Origin: Prado023 sp963706875 | Lineage (GTDB): Bacteria > Actinomycetota > Actinomycetes > S36-B12 > CAIYMF01 | Assembly: GCA_963706875.1 (NCBI GenBank) | Contig: CAVPNW010000012.1 | Span: 1 to 64,000, forward strand | Direction: 5' to 3' | Length of the DNA stretch: 64,000 nucleotides | Part shown: positions 48,451-56,081 of the stretch, piece by piece | How the letters are laid out: every line of letters begins with the position of its first letter | Position numbering within the stretch: position 1 is the first letter of the stretch | Made by a program: the position numbers and the translations under genes | The notes under the pieces: model-generated | The model's input: only the letters and a program-made list of their open reading frames with translations | The model's database searches: none | What the model was told of the DNA's origin: nothing

Positions 48451-49553
48451 GCGGGCTTCCTGAGCCGGTGCTGATCGTGGGCACCGGGCTCATCGGGACG
48501 TCGCTCGCCCTGTCGCTTCGCCGACGTGACGTCGTCGTATGGCTGGTCGATCGGGACCCGGACGCGGTGGCCGTGGCGGTGGCTCGCGGCGCTGGTGAGC
48601 CGGTCCCCGGCGATGTCTGGGGCGCAGCGGGCGCAGCGGGCGGGGCCCAGCCAGGGCTGGTGGTCGTGGCCGTTCCGCCTGCGGTGACCGCGGCTGTGGT
48701 CGCGGACGGGCTGCGGCGGTTCCCCGGCGCCATCGTCACGGACGTCGCCTCGGTGAAGGTGCCGATCCATCGGGCGCTGGTGGCGGCCGGGGTGGACGCC
48801 TCCCGCTATGTCGGGGGCCATCCCATGGCCGGGCGCGAGGTCTCCGGCCCGGCCGCGGCACGCGCGGACCTGATCGATGACCGGCCGTGGGTGATCACCC
48901 CGCATCCCGGCGCGGACGAAGCGGCCGTCGACGCAGTCCAGGAGTTGGCGCTCTACGCTCGGGCGCTGCCGATCGTGATGCCTGCCGCGGAGCACGACCG
49001 TGCCGTGGCGGTGGTCTCGCACACCCCGCAGATCCTGTCCTCCCTGCTGGCGGCACGACTGCTGGACTCCTCGGACACCGTGGTCTCGATCGCCGGGCAG
49101 GGATTGCGTGACATGACGCGGATCGCTGCCTCGGACGCCGACCTGTGGGTCGAGATCCTGTCGGCGAACGCGACCCCAGTGGCGGCGGTGCTGGGCGCGC
49201 TGCGGGCTGATCTCGACGCCCTGCTCCACGCGTTGGGCAGCATCGACCAGGGCGGCCAGGACGTCCTTGTTGAGGCCCTGCGCCGGGGCAACGCGGGCCG
49301 TGACCGCGTGCCGGGCAAGCACGGCGCGCGCCCCTCGCCCACGGCGGTCGTACCGGTGGCGGTGCCCGACCGGCCCGGCGAGCTCGGCCGGCTCTTCGCC
49401 GCGGTCGCGGAGGCCGGGTACTCGGTGGAGGACGTGCGGATCGAGCACGTGCTCGGACGACCCACGGGCGTGGTGGAGATCACCGTCGGGGAGGTGTCGG
49501 CGGTGCCCCTGTCCAAGGCGCTCGGCGAGCAGGGCTGGGACGTGCGCGCCTGA
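48447..49553 (+). CDS. tyrA: Prephenate dehydrogenase with ACT domain
   Basis: TyrA oxidatively decarboxylates prephenate towards tyrosine. The 368-residue protein begins with the dinucleotide-binding motif VLIVGTGLIGTSLALSL and contains GGHPMAGREVSGP with the catalytic His region, HTPQILSSLLAARLL and GQGLRDMTRIAASD. Residues about 300-368 form an ACT regulatory domain (VAVPDRPGELGRLFAAVAEAGYSVEDVRIEHV), suggesting amino-acid feedback. The GTG at 48447 overlaps aroH. Confidence 0.92.
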   Translation: MSGLPEPVLIVGTGLIGTSLALSLRRRDVVVWLVDRDPDAVAVAVARGAGEPVPGDVWGAAGAAGGAQPGLVVVAVPPAVTAAVVADGLRRFPGAIVTDVASVKVPIHRALVAAGVDASRYVGGHPMAGREVSGPAAARADLIDDRPWVITPHPGADEAAVDAVQELALYARALPIVMPAAEHDRAVAVVSHTPQILSSLLAARLLDSSDTVVSIAGQGLRDMTRIAASDADLWVEILSANATPVAAVLGALRADLDALLHALGSIDQGGQDVLVEALRRGNAGRDRVPGKHGARPSPTAVVPVAVPDRPGELGRLFAAVAEAGYSVEDVRIEHVLGRPTGVVEITVGEVSAVPLSKALGEQGWDVRA

Positions 49554-49565
49554 CCGGGCGCGAAC

Positions 49566-49585
49566 TCGAAGTTACCTGACTTCGA
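49566..49585. promoter_or_regulatory. Palindrome upstream of the META lipoprotein gene
   Basis: TCGAAGT-N6-ACTTCGA is a perfect inverted repeat 12 bases after tyrA and 108 bases before the lipoprotein start. A -10-like TACTGT lies at about 49599. The site fits an operator or a weak terminator of tyrA; I favour an operator because the stem is short and AT-balanced against its surroundings. Confidence 0.35.
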
Positions 49586-49693
49586 ACAGGCGGTCGCGTA
49601 CTGTTCTGTTGTCCGGGGGGACCGGTGGGAGATGCTGCCCGCCACGGAGCTGCGCAGGGTGCGTGGCTCGCAACCCACCGGGAGGGAGTCGAC

Positions 49694-50188
49694 ATGAAGA
49701 CCTCGAGGCTGTTGGCCGCGATTGCGGCGGCACTTCTCATCCCCACGCTCGCCGCGTGCAGCTCGGACTCGGCGAGCACCACGACCACGCCGGCCGCCTC
49801 CGAGGCGCCGGCGGCCGGCCAGGGCACGGCGCCGCTGCCGACGGGTGGCGCGGAGCTGGCCAGCACCAAGTGGAAGCTGAGCGGTGCGGCGTACGACACG
49901 GCCGTCACCGAGGCGAACGGGATCACGCTGGACTTCGCCGCGGCGGACGCGAGCGGGAACGCTGGGGTGAACACCTACAACGCCAGTTACACGTCGTCGG
50001 CCGACGGGGCCCTGACGTTCGGGCCGATCGCCACGACGAAGATGGCCGGCGAGCAGGCCGCGATGGATGCCGAGGCAGCGTATCTGGAGGCGCTGCAGAG
50101 CGTGACCGCGTACTCGGTGAACGCCGAAGGGCTCCTGGACCTGTTCGCCGGACCCGACCAGATCCTCACCTTCGTGAGCGGCGGCTGA
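49694..50188 (+). CDS. META (HslJ-like) domain lipoprotein
   Basis: A 164-residue exported lipoprotein. Residues 1-20 are a signal peptide ending in the lipobox LAAC, so Cys21 should be lipidated. A Thr/Ala/Pro-rich linker (residues 22-50) follows. Residues 52-164 resemble a META domain: LASTKWKLSGAAY, GITLDFAAADASGNAGVNTYNASYTSSADGALTFGPIATTKMAGEQAAMDAEAAYLEAL, ending DLFAGPDQILTFVSGG. META proteins in enterobacteria are linked to heat shock and novobiocin resistance; role here unknown. The ATG at 49694 follows GGGAGGGA. A hairpin (50213-50249) ends the gene. Confidence 0.85.
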   Translation: MKTSRLLAAIAAALLIPTLAACSSDSASTTTTPAASEAPAAGQGTAPLPTGGAELASTKWKLSGAAYDTAVTEANGITLDFAAADASGNAGVNTYNASYTSSADGALTFGPIATTKMAGEQAAMDAEAAYLEALQSVTAYSVNAEGLLDLFAGPDQILTFVSGG

Positions 50189-50212
50189 CCAGGCGTTCGA
50201 CCGGAACCACGC

Positions 50213-50249
50213 AGGGCCGGTGCTCGAGGCGATCCTCGGCGCCGGCCCT
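50213..50249 (+). terminator. Hairpin terminator after the lipoprotein gene
   Basis: AGGGCCGGTGC (50213-50223) pairs with GCGCCGGCCCT (50239-50249) with one wobble. Inside it CGAGG pairs with CCTCG around a CGAT loop with a single bulged T, giving a 16-bp stem 25 bases after the stop. No T-run. Confidence 0.6.
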
Positions 50250-50277
50250 CGTCCGTCTCGAGCGACGTTCGGGCCAG

Positions 50278-50283
50278 TAGGGT
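50278..50283 (+). promoter_or_regulatory. -10 box (TAGGGT) of cmk
   Basis: TAGGGT ends eight bases before the cmk GTG, so the transcript is probably leaderless or nearly so. Confidence 0.45.
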
Positions 50284-50291
50284 GAGCGGTC

Positions 50292-51005
50292 GTGGACACC
50301 AGTCGTGCGGTCGTTGCCATCGATGGGCCCTCGGGCAGCGGCAAGTCGAGCACCAGCCGGGGCGTCGCGCGGGCGTTGGGCCTGGACTACCTCGACACGG
50401 GTGCGATGTACCGGGCCATGGCCTGGTACATGCTCGACCGCGGGGTCGACGTCCTCGATCCGGCAGCGGTCGCCGCCCTGGCCGATCAGCCGGCCCTGAC
50501 CTCCACCACGGACCCTGATGCCCCGACGATCGCAGTGGACGGCGTCGACGTCAGTGAGCCGATCCGCGGCGAGGCCGTCACGGGTGCCGTGAGCCCGGTG
50601 GCTGCCGTGCCCGAGGTGCGGGCCCGCCTGGTGGAGATCCAGCGCGCGGGGGTGGCGGCATCCCTCGCCCAGGGGCGCGGGATCGTCGTCGAGGGCCGCG
50701 ACATAGGGACCGTCGTGCTGCCCGATGCCACGGCCAAGATCTTCCTCACCGCCGATGCTGAGGCGCGCGCAGCCCGCCGGGCGCTGGAGGACGCGGGACG
50801 CACGGGTGCCGCCGCCCCCGCTGCCGGGGACGTCGCCGCGACGGCCGCCTCACTGGCCGAACGGGACGCGATCGACTCCGGGCGCGCCGTGGCCCCGCTG
50901 CGTCGCGCCGACGGCGCAGTGCAGGTCGACGGGACGTACCTGACCCTGGACGAGGTGATCGCGGCCATCGTGGGCATCGTCGAGCAGGCCTGCGCGGCGG
51001 ACTGA
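50292..51005 (+). CDS. cmk: Cytidylate kinase
   Basis: Cmk phosphorylates CMP and dCMP. The 237-residue protein has the P-loop IDGPSGSGKSSTSRGVA (residues 10-26), YLDTGAMYRAMAW, and VVEGRDIGTVVLPDATAKIFLTADAEARAARR containing conserved CMP-site residues. ERDAIDSGRAVAPLRRADGAVQVD lies near the end. The start is GTG at 50292, just after a -10 box. der follows 251 bases later; cmk-der is a conserved pair. Confidence 0.93.
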   Translation: MDTSRAVVAIDGPSGSGKSSTSRGVARALGLDYLDTGAMYRAMAWYMLDRGVDVLDPAAVAALADQPALTSTTDPDAPTIAVDGVDVSEPIRGEAVTGAVSPVAAVPEVRARLVEIQRAGVAASLAQGRGIVVEGRDIGTVVLPDATAKIFLTADAEARAARRALEDAGRTGAAAPAAGDVAATAASLAERDAIDSGRAVAPLRRADGAVQVDGTYLTLDEVIAAIVGIVEQACAAD

Positions 51006-51100
51006 CCGGCCTGCGCGGGACTGACCCGGCCCGCGCGCATCCGCCCAACGGCAGTCCCCCCGGCGCCGCCCCGCCCGCGCGCCCGCCGCGCACCCCTCCC

Positions 51101-51184
51101 CGGATCGCGTCGGGCTTGCTGGGTGCTGGGCGGGATCGAGTCGGGTCTCGACGAACGCGATCACCCCAAACCCGACGCGATCCG
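51101..51184. repeat. Inverted-repeat element between cmk and der
   Basis: CGGATCGCGTCGGG (51101-51114) is perfectly complementary to CCCGACGCGATCCG (51171-51184). A variant direct copy (GGATCGAGTCGGG) lies between them near 51134. The 56-base loop also contains CTCGACGAACGCGATCACC. The arrangement resembles a short palindromic intergenic repeat. It may also terminate cmk. Confidence 0.5.
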
Positions 51185-51244
51185 CTTGGTGGCGCTGGGA
51201 GGGGGGCGGGGGCGCGGGCGGCGGGGGGTGGGGCGTTGCTCAAC

Positions 51245-51250
51245 TACCCT
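51245..51250 (+). promoter_or_regulatory. -10 box (TACCCT) of der
   Basis: TACCCT ends six bases before the der ATG with no ribosome-binding site between, indicating a leaderless transcript. Confidence 0.5.
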
Positions 51251-51256
51251 TGTCAC

Positions 51257-52789
51257 ATGAGTGACACGCCTGGCCAGGACGCATCCGACCCCGAAACCGG
51301 GGAGTGGGTGTCGCTCGGCGACGTCGATCCGACTGCCGGCGATGGCACCTTCGTGGTCGATGAGGCGGCGTGGGAGTTCGACGAGGAGGCCGAGCGCGCA
51401 GCCCTGGCCGCCGCGGCCGAGGAGTTCGGCGTCGAGCTCGACGAGGACGACCTGGCCGAGGCCGGTGGGCACGCGCTGCCCGTGGTCGCGATCATCGGGC
51501 GCCCCAACGTCGGCAAGTCGACGCTCGTGAACCGGATCCTCGGGCGCCGTGAGGCGGTCGTCCAGGACATCCCGGGCGTGACGCGCGACCGGGTCGCCTA
51601 CGACGCCGACTGGGCCGGGCGCCGATTCGTGCTGCTCGACACGGGTGGCTGGGACCCGGACGCCAGCGGGTTGGCCGCACGGATCTCCGACCAGGCCGAG
51701 CGCGCCGTGGCGATCGCCGACGTGGTCATCCTGGTCGTGGATTCGACGGTGGGGGCCACCGACGCCGAGGAAGCCGTCATCAAGGTCCTACGGCGCTCGG
51801 GCAAGCCCGTGGTGCTCGCGGCGAACAAGGTCGACGATGAGCGCGCTGAGGCCGATGCGGCGATGCTGTGGTCCCTCGGGCTCGGGCAGCCGTACGCGGT
51901 TTCCGCGCTGCATGGGCGCGGCAGTGGCGACCTGCTGGACGCGGTCCTCGAGGTGCTGCCCGAGCAGGGGGCCGGCCGGTCGCACGACACTGGACCCCGG
52001 CGCGTGGCGCTGGTCGGCAAGCCGAACGTCGGCAAGTCCTCGTTGCTGAACAAGCTCTCGGGGCAGGAGCGGGCTGTCGTGTCCGAGGTGGCCGGGACGA
52101 CGGTGGACCCCGTCGACGAGATCGTGCTCCTGCGCGACCGCGAGTGGTTGTTCGTCGACACGGCCGGGATCCGCCGCCGTGTCCGGGTGGCCAGTGGGCA
52201 TGAGTACTACGCATCCCTGCGCACCCACGCGGCTCTCGAGAAGGCCGAGGTGGCGGTCGTGCTCGTGGACGGCGGTGAGCCGATGAGCGAGCAGGACCTG
52301 CGGATCACGTCGATGGTGGTCGAGGCAGGCCGTGCCCTGGTGCTGGCCATCAACAAGTGGGACCTGGTCGACGAGGAGCGCCGCCGCTACCTCGAGCGTG
52401 AGATCGAGCGCGACCTGGCTCCGATCGCGTGGGCCCCGCGGGTCAACGTCTCGGCGCTCACCGGGCGCTCGGTGGACAAGCTGGTCCCGGCACTCGACGC
52501 GGCGCTCGCGGGCTGGGAGACACGTGTGTCGACAGGGCGGCTCAACCAGTTCCTCAAGGAGCTGGTGGCAGCACATCCGCACCCCTTGCGCGGCGGCAAG
52601 CAGCCGCGCATCCTCTTCGGCACCCAGGCCGCGACCCGGCCGCCGACATTCGTGCTGTTCACCACGGGCTTCCTCGAGGCTGGCTACCGGCGGTTCGTGG
52701 AGCGGCGCCTTCGCGAGGAGTTCGGGTTCGTCGGCACGCCCATCCGGATCAACCTGCGGATCCGCGAGAAGCGCGGCGCCGGGCGGTAG
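51257..52789 (+). CDS. der: Ribosome biogenesis GTPase Der (EngA)
   Basis: Der is an essential double-GTPase acting in 50S assembly. The 510-residue protein has an acidic N-terminal extension of about 75 residues, usual in actinobacteria. The first G domain has P-loop GRPNVGKSTL, DTGG and NKVD. The second has P-loop GKPNVGKSSL, DTAG and NKWD. A C-terminal KH-like domain follows (RLNQFLKELVAAHPHP...FVERRLREEFGFVGTPIRINLRIREK). The ATG at 51257 begins MSDTPGQDASD, right after a -10 box. Confidence 0.95.
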   Translation: MSDTPGQDASDPETGEWVSLGDVDPTAGDGTFVVDEAAWEFDEEAERAALAAAAEEFGVELDEDDLAEAGGHALPVVAIIGRPNVGKSTLVNRILGRREAVVQDIPGVTRDRVAYDADWAGRRFVLLDTGGWDPDASGLAARISDQAERAVAIADVVILVVDSTVGATDAEEAVIKVLRRSGKPVVLAANKVDDERAEADAAMLWSLGLGQPYAVSALHGRGSGDLLDAVLEVLPEQGAGRSHDTGPRRVALVGKPNVGKSSLLNKLSGQERAVVSEVAGTTVDPVDEIVLLRDREWLFVDTAGIRRRVRVASGHEYYASLRTHAALEKAEVAVVLVDGGEPMSEQDLRITSMVVEAGRALVLAINKWDLVDEERRRYLEREIERDLAPIAWAPRVNVSALTGRSVDKLVPALDAALAGWETRVSTGRLNQFLKELVAAHPHPLRGGKQPRILFGTQAATRPPTFVLFTTGFLEAGYRRFVERRLREEFGFVGTPIRINLRIREKRGAGR

Positions 52790-52908
52790 GCGTGGGGTCA
52801 GTCCGGCGTCAGTCCGGGCGTTGCTGGGGTCGTCCCGGCGCGCGACGGTGGTGGGCCCGGGGCGATCGGGGCTTGGTCGGGTCCGGGGCGTCCGGGGCGT
52901 CGGCGGGG

Positions 52909-53385
52909 TCAGACCTCCTTGGGGACCTTCCCGAACAGGGTGAACAGCGTGCACATCACACGGTGGCCGCCGTCGGACGTGGGCCCGAACATGAGCGGGC
53001 ACCCTCCGTCGATCACGGTCACCCCGTTCTGCCGGCCGAGCGCCGTGGCGGTCTCTGAGACGCTGCCCGCGCCGAACGAGCGGTGCATCCACACGTGGGT
53101 GATGCCCAGGTCGATGGCCTCGCGCATGGTCGCTTCAGCGCGCTCGGGGCGGGTGCCGATCACGACCGCCTCGACCCCACCGGGGATCGAGTGCAGGTCG
53201 GGGTACGTCTGGTCGCCCTCAGCGGTCGGCTCGTTGGGGTTGACCGCGAAGACCTGGTACCCGCGCTCGCGCATGCGGGTGTAGACGGCGTTGCTGCCGT
53301 GGCCCTTGGGGTTGGCCGACACGCCCGTGACGGCGACGCGCTTGAGCGCGAGGAACTCGGTGGCGGCGTCCTTGGTGAGCATCAT
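52909..53385 (-). CDS. CoA-binding domain protein
   Basis: A 158-residue single-domain protein of the YccU-like CoA_binding_2 family: LKRVAVTGVSANPKGHGSNAVYTRMRERGYQVFAVNPNE, SIPGGVEAVVIGTRPERAEATMREAIDLGITHVWMHRSFGAGSVS, and VIDGGCPLMFGPTSDGGHRVM. The family has the fold of succinyl-CoA synthetase alpha but no known reaction. The ATG at 53385 has CAGGAG upstream. It is convergent with der across a gap of 119 bases in which I see nothing but GC-rich direct repeats. Confidence 0.88.
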   Translation of the reverse strand: MMLTKDAATEFLALKRVAVTGVSANPKGHGSNAVYTRMRERGYQVFAVNPNEPTAEGDQTYPDLHSIPGGVEAVVIGTRPERAEATMREAIDLGITHVWMHRSFGAGSVSETATALGRQNGVTVIDGGCPLMFGPTSDGGHRVMCTLFTLFGKVPKEV

Positions 53386-53510
53386 CGTTGTGGCTCCTGG
53401 GAGATGGCGCCGACGATCGGCGCCGTTCACCACGCTATGGGGCCCCCGAGCGCGGCGGGAAGGCCGATGGTCCCGACCTCGCCGGTCGCCTCAGCCCGGT
53501 CGGCCCACGT

Positions 53511-53554
53511 TTGCGCTGCACCTGGGACGATTCGGCGTCCGAGGTGCAGCGCAA
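53511..53554. repeat. Strong inverted repeat upstream of tRNA-Pro
   Basis: TTGCGCTGCACCT (53511-53523) pairs perfectly with AGGTGCAGCGCAA (53542-53554). After one G-G mismatch GGACG pairs with CGTCC around a six-base loop, giving an 18-bp stem. A further partial copy (GATGCAGCGCAACT) lies at about 53574-53587. It is between divergently placed genes, so it is not an obvious terminator. Confidence 0.55.
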
Positions 53555-53662
53555 CCCGGTGTCGGGAGCAGCAGATGCAGCGCAACTCGCTCGCTGGTTC
53601 GGGGTGCGATTTCGGGTCGGCCTTCGGCTGGGATATCCTTGCCGGGCCCCGCGAGGGGAGTT

Positions 53663-53739
<77 letters not shown>

Positions 53740-53754
53740 GTAACAGAGCAGGTC

Positions 53755-53789
53755 AGAGGCCAGTTTCCGCCCCTCGGAGACTGGCCTCT
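53755..53789 (+). terminator. Terminator after tRNA-Pro
   Basis: AGAGGCCAGTTTCC (53755-53768) pairs with GGAGACTGGCCTCT (53776-53789) with one wobble around a seven-base loop, 15 bases after the tRNA. It probably ends the tRNA transcript. Confidence 0.65.
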
Positions 53790-54177
53790 CGGCTGTCCTG
53801 CGCCAATTTCTGCGCCAATTGCGTGAGGGGCGGTCAAGTGCGCGCTTGGGGGAGGGCACAGCGAGTTAAGCAAACTCACCCTTTACGGGGGCCGCGAGGG
53901 CGCGGCACTAATCGGCACGGAGCCCACCCTCGCGCCCGGGGGCGACGAGGCTAGACGAACGCCTCGGGGCGATTAGCGGGTCCGCGCCTCGGTGCCGCCG
54001 GCATCAGTCCGGAGAGACCGGGGGCGCGGCATACCGGCAGCCCAGAAGGACGCGGTGCTTGGTGGTCGGGTTGGGGGTTACCGCTTGAGTTTGGCCACGT
54101 CACAAGAAGCGCCGTCGAGGTCCGGGTTCACCCGCTCGCGCACCCTCCGTCTCGGCCCTGACATGGATGCCGGCGGG
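53790..54177. other. Non-coding region next to tRNA-Pro with short direct repeats
   Basis: About 390 bases without a supportable gene. It begins with a direct repeat of TGCGCCAATT (53799-53808 and 53811-53820). The rest is a mosaic of lower-GC patches (GAGTTAAGCAAACTCACCCTTTA near 53860) and GC-rich DNA, with CCTCG-rich palindromic stretches around 53925-53990. No integrase remnant of useful length was found in any frame. Confidence 0.4.
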
Positions 54178-54852
54178 TCAGTGCAGGTCGCGGGCGTGGG
54201 CCCAGCGGGCGAGTTCGCGGCGGTTGGACAGTTGGAGTTTGCGGAGGACGGCGCTGACGTGGGTCTCGATGGTGCGGACCGAGACGAACAGTTCGGTGGC
54301 GGCTTCGCGGTAGGTGTAGCCGCGGGCGATCAGGGTCAGGACCTCGACCTCGCGGGCGGTGAGCACGTCCAGCTCGGTGTCGGGGGAGGGGGTGGGTGGG
54401 GTGTCGGCGCGGAAGGAGTCCAGGACGAATCCGGCCAATCGGGGGGAGAACACGGCGTCGCCCTCGGCGACCCGGTGCACGGCATCGACGAGGCCTTCGG
54501 CGCTGACGGACTTGGTGAGGTAGCCGTTTGCCCCCGCGCGGATGACGGTGACGACGTCTTCGGGGGAGTCGGAGATGGACAGCGCCAGCCACCGGGTTCC
54601 GGGGGCACGGTCCCCGACAGCGGAGATCACGTCGGCACCGGTGCCGGAGGGCAGGTGGACGTCGAGCAGCACCACGTCGGGCTGGGTGGCCAGGACCGCT
54701 TCGACGGCGGGGGCGACGTCGTCGGCTTCACCGACGACGGTGACGTGTCCGTCGAGTTGGGCGCGCACCCCGGAGCGGACCAGAGCGTGGTCGTCGACGA
54801 TCAGCACGCGGATCGGGGCGGTCGCAGGAGCGGGCCGGGTGGGGTCGGTCAT
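54178..54852 (-). CDS. NarL/FixJ-type response regulator
   Basis: A 224-residue two-component regulator. The receiver domain (residues 14-130) has the acidic pair in VLIVDDHALVRSGVRAQL, phosphoacceptor Asp64 (VVLLDVHLPSG) and Lys114 (GYLTKSV). The LuxR-type helix-turn-helix (about residues 160-215) reads LTAREVEVLTLIARGYTYREAATELFVSVRTIETHVSAVLRKLQL. The start at 54852 overlaps the preceding kinase gene end by four bases. Its partner is the PspC-type histidine kinase just upstream. It likely controls the divergent PspC gene. Confidence 0.9.
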   Translation of the reverse strand: MTDPTRPAPATAPIRVLIVDDHALVRSGVRAQLDGHVTVVGEADDVAPAVEAVLATQPDVVLLDVHLPSGTGADVISAVGDRAPGTRWLALSISDSPEDVVTVIRAGANGYLTKSVSAEGLVDAVHRVAEGDAVFSPRLAGFVLDSFRADTPPTPSPDTELDVLTAREVEVLTLIARGYTYREAATELFVSVRTIETHVSAVLRKLQLSNRRELARWAHARDLH

Positions 54853-55960
54853 AGTGGCATCCGGATCTGGACCTCGGTGCCCGCACCTGGGGTCGAGCGG
54901 ATGGTCGTGGTGCCACCGGCACGGGCGATCCGCCCGATGATGGAGTCCCGCACCCCACCCCGGTCGGTGGGAAGGGCTTCGGGATCGAACCCGATTCCAC
55001 GGTCGCGGACGAACACTGCGACGTCGTCGGGGGAGATGCGAGCAAACACCTGGATCGGCTGGGGGTCGCCGGAGTGCCGGGCGGCGTTGAGCATGGCCTC
55101 CCGGGCGGCGGCGACGACGGCATCGGTGGCAGGTGTGTGGGCGGTGAGGTCGCCGACGGTGACGACCTCGATGAGGGCGGCTTCGGCCTGCTCGACGCCG
55201 GCGGCGGCGTCCTGCAGCTGGTCGGCCAGCCCTGCGGGTTGCCCGGGGTCGGGCTGCTGGGCGTAGAGCCAGGTGCGCAGGCCGCGTTCCTCGGCGCGGG
55301 CCAGGCGCAGGACGGTGTCGGGGTCGGTGTGCTCGCGTTGGATCAGCGACAGGGTCTGCAGCACGGAGTCGTGCAGGTGCGCGGCGATCTCGGCACGTTG
55401 GCGCACCGCGAGCCGCTCGGCGCGTTCCCGATCGCGGTCGCGGACCAGGCGGACGATGAACGGGCTGGCCACCAGCGCGGCCCCGCCCAGGATCACCGCG
55501 ACGGCGCCGATCGCGGCAGTCAGCGACGACAGCCCGACCTGCCGGGCGATGAACACCACCGCCGCGGCGGCGAGCAGCCCGATCCCAGCACTGCGACGCA
55601 GCAGGCCCCGATCCGGCTCACCCTCAGCGCCTTCGCGGCCGGGGCCCACCAGACCAGCGCCGCGCCACCGGCGGCAGCCGCCCCGATCAACGCCGGGACA
55701 GGACCCAGCACCAGGGCGATCGCACCAGTGGCCAGCAGCCCGAACGCCAGCGGGGGCCACGGGGAGCGGGGTGGGGCGTCCGGGTCGGGCTCAGCGGCCG
55801 GGGTCAGAAGCCACAGCAGCAGGTAGGCCACCAGCCCGATCCCACCGGCCAGCGCGGCGAGGGTGAACCCGGCACGGACCGCCAGCACGGGGGCGCCGAG
55901 CTCGTCGGCCACCTCAGCGCACACACCAGCCAGGTGTGCCCGGTCCGGTCGGCGCTGCAT
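54849..55960 (-). pseudogene. PspC-domain histidine kinase, interrupted by a frameshift
   Basis: Two overlapping frames make one sensor kinase. The first frame, from ATG 55960, encodes a PspC domain (MQRRPDRAHLAGVCAEVADELGAPVLAVRAGFTLAALAGG) with four hydrophobic segments, ending in frame near WWAPAAKALR. The second frame continues EPDRGLLRRSAGIGLLAAAAVVFIARQ and then the kinase: LAVRQRAEIAAHLHDSVLQTLSLIQRE (phosphoacceptor His in the HDSVLQTL motif) and an HATPase domain (REAMLNAARHSG, VFVRDRGIGFDPEALP). The shift lies near 55617-55640 and corresponds to one missing base, perhaps in the G-run of GAGGGTGAG on the coding strand. It could be a mutation, an assembly error or, less likely, programmed frameshifting. 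Confidence 0.75.
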
Positions 55961-56081
55961 CCCCACCCCGCCATTGTCCCCGCCGCGTCGGCGTGGTTGG
56001 AATGCTGGTGCCGGGATCTCCGGGTTTTCTCCGGGTTCGTCCCGGATACCGACCCCGGAGGCTACGGGGTGGAATGTCGGT

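Noticed and set aside
53790..53835. Remnant of an integrase C-terminus (frame giving NWRRNWRR)
   Set aside because: Only about ten residues could be read and they come from the TGCGCCAATT repeat; too short to call a gene remnant.
53992..55266. A Gly-rich 424-codon plus-strand frame
   Set aside because: It lies opposite the response regulator and kinase and is compositionally a shadow.
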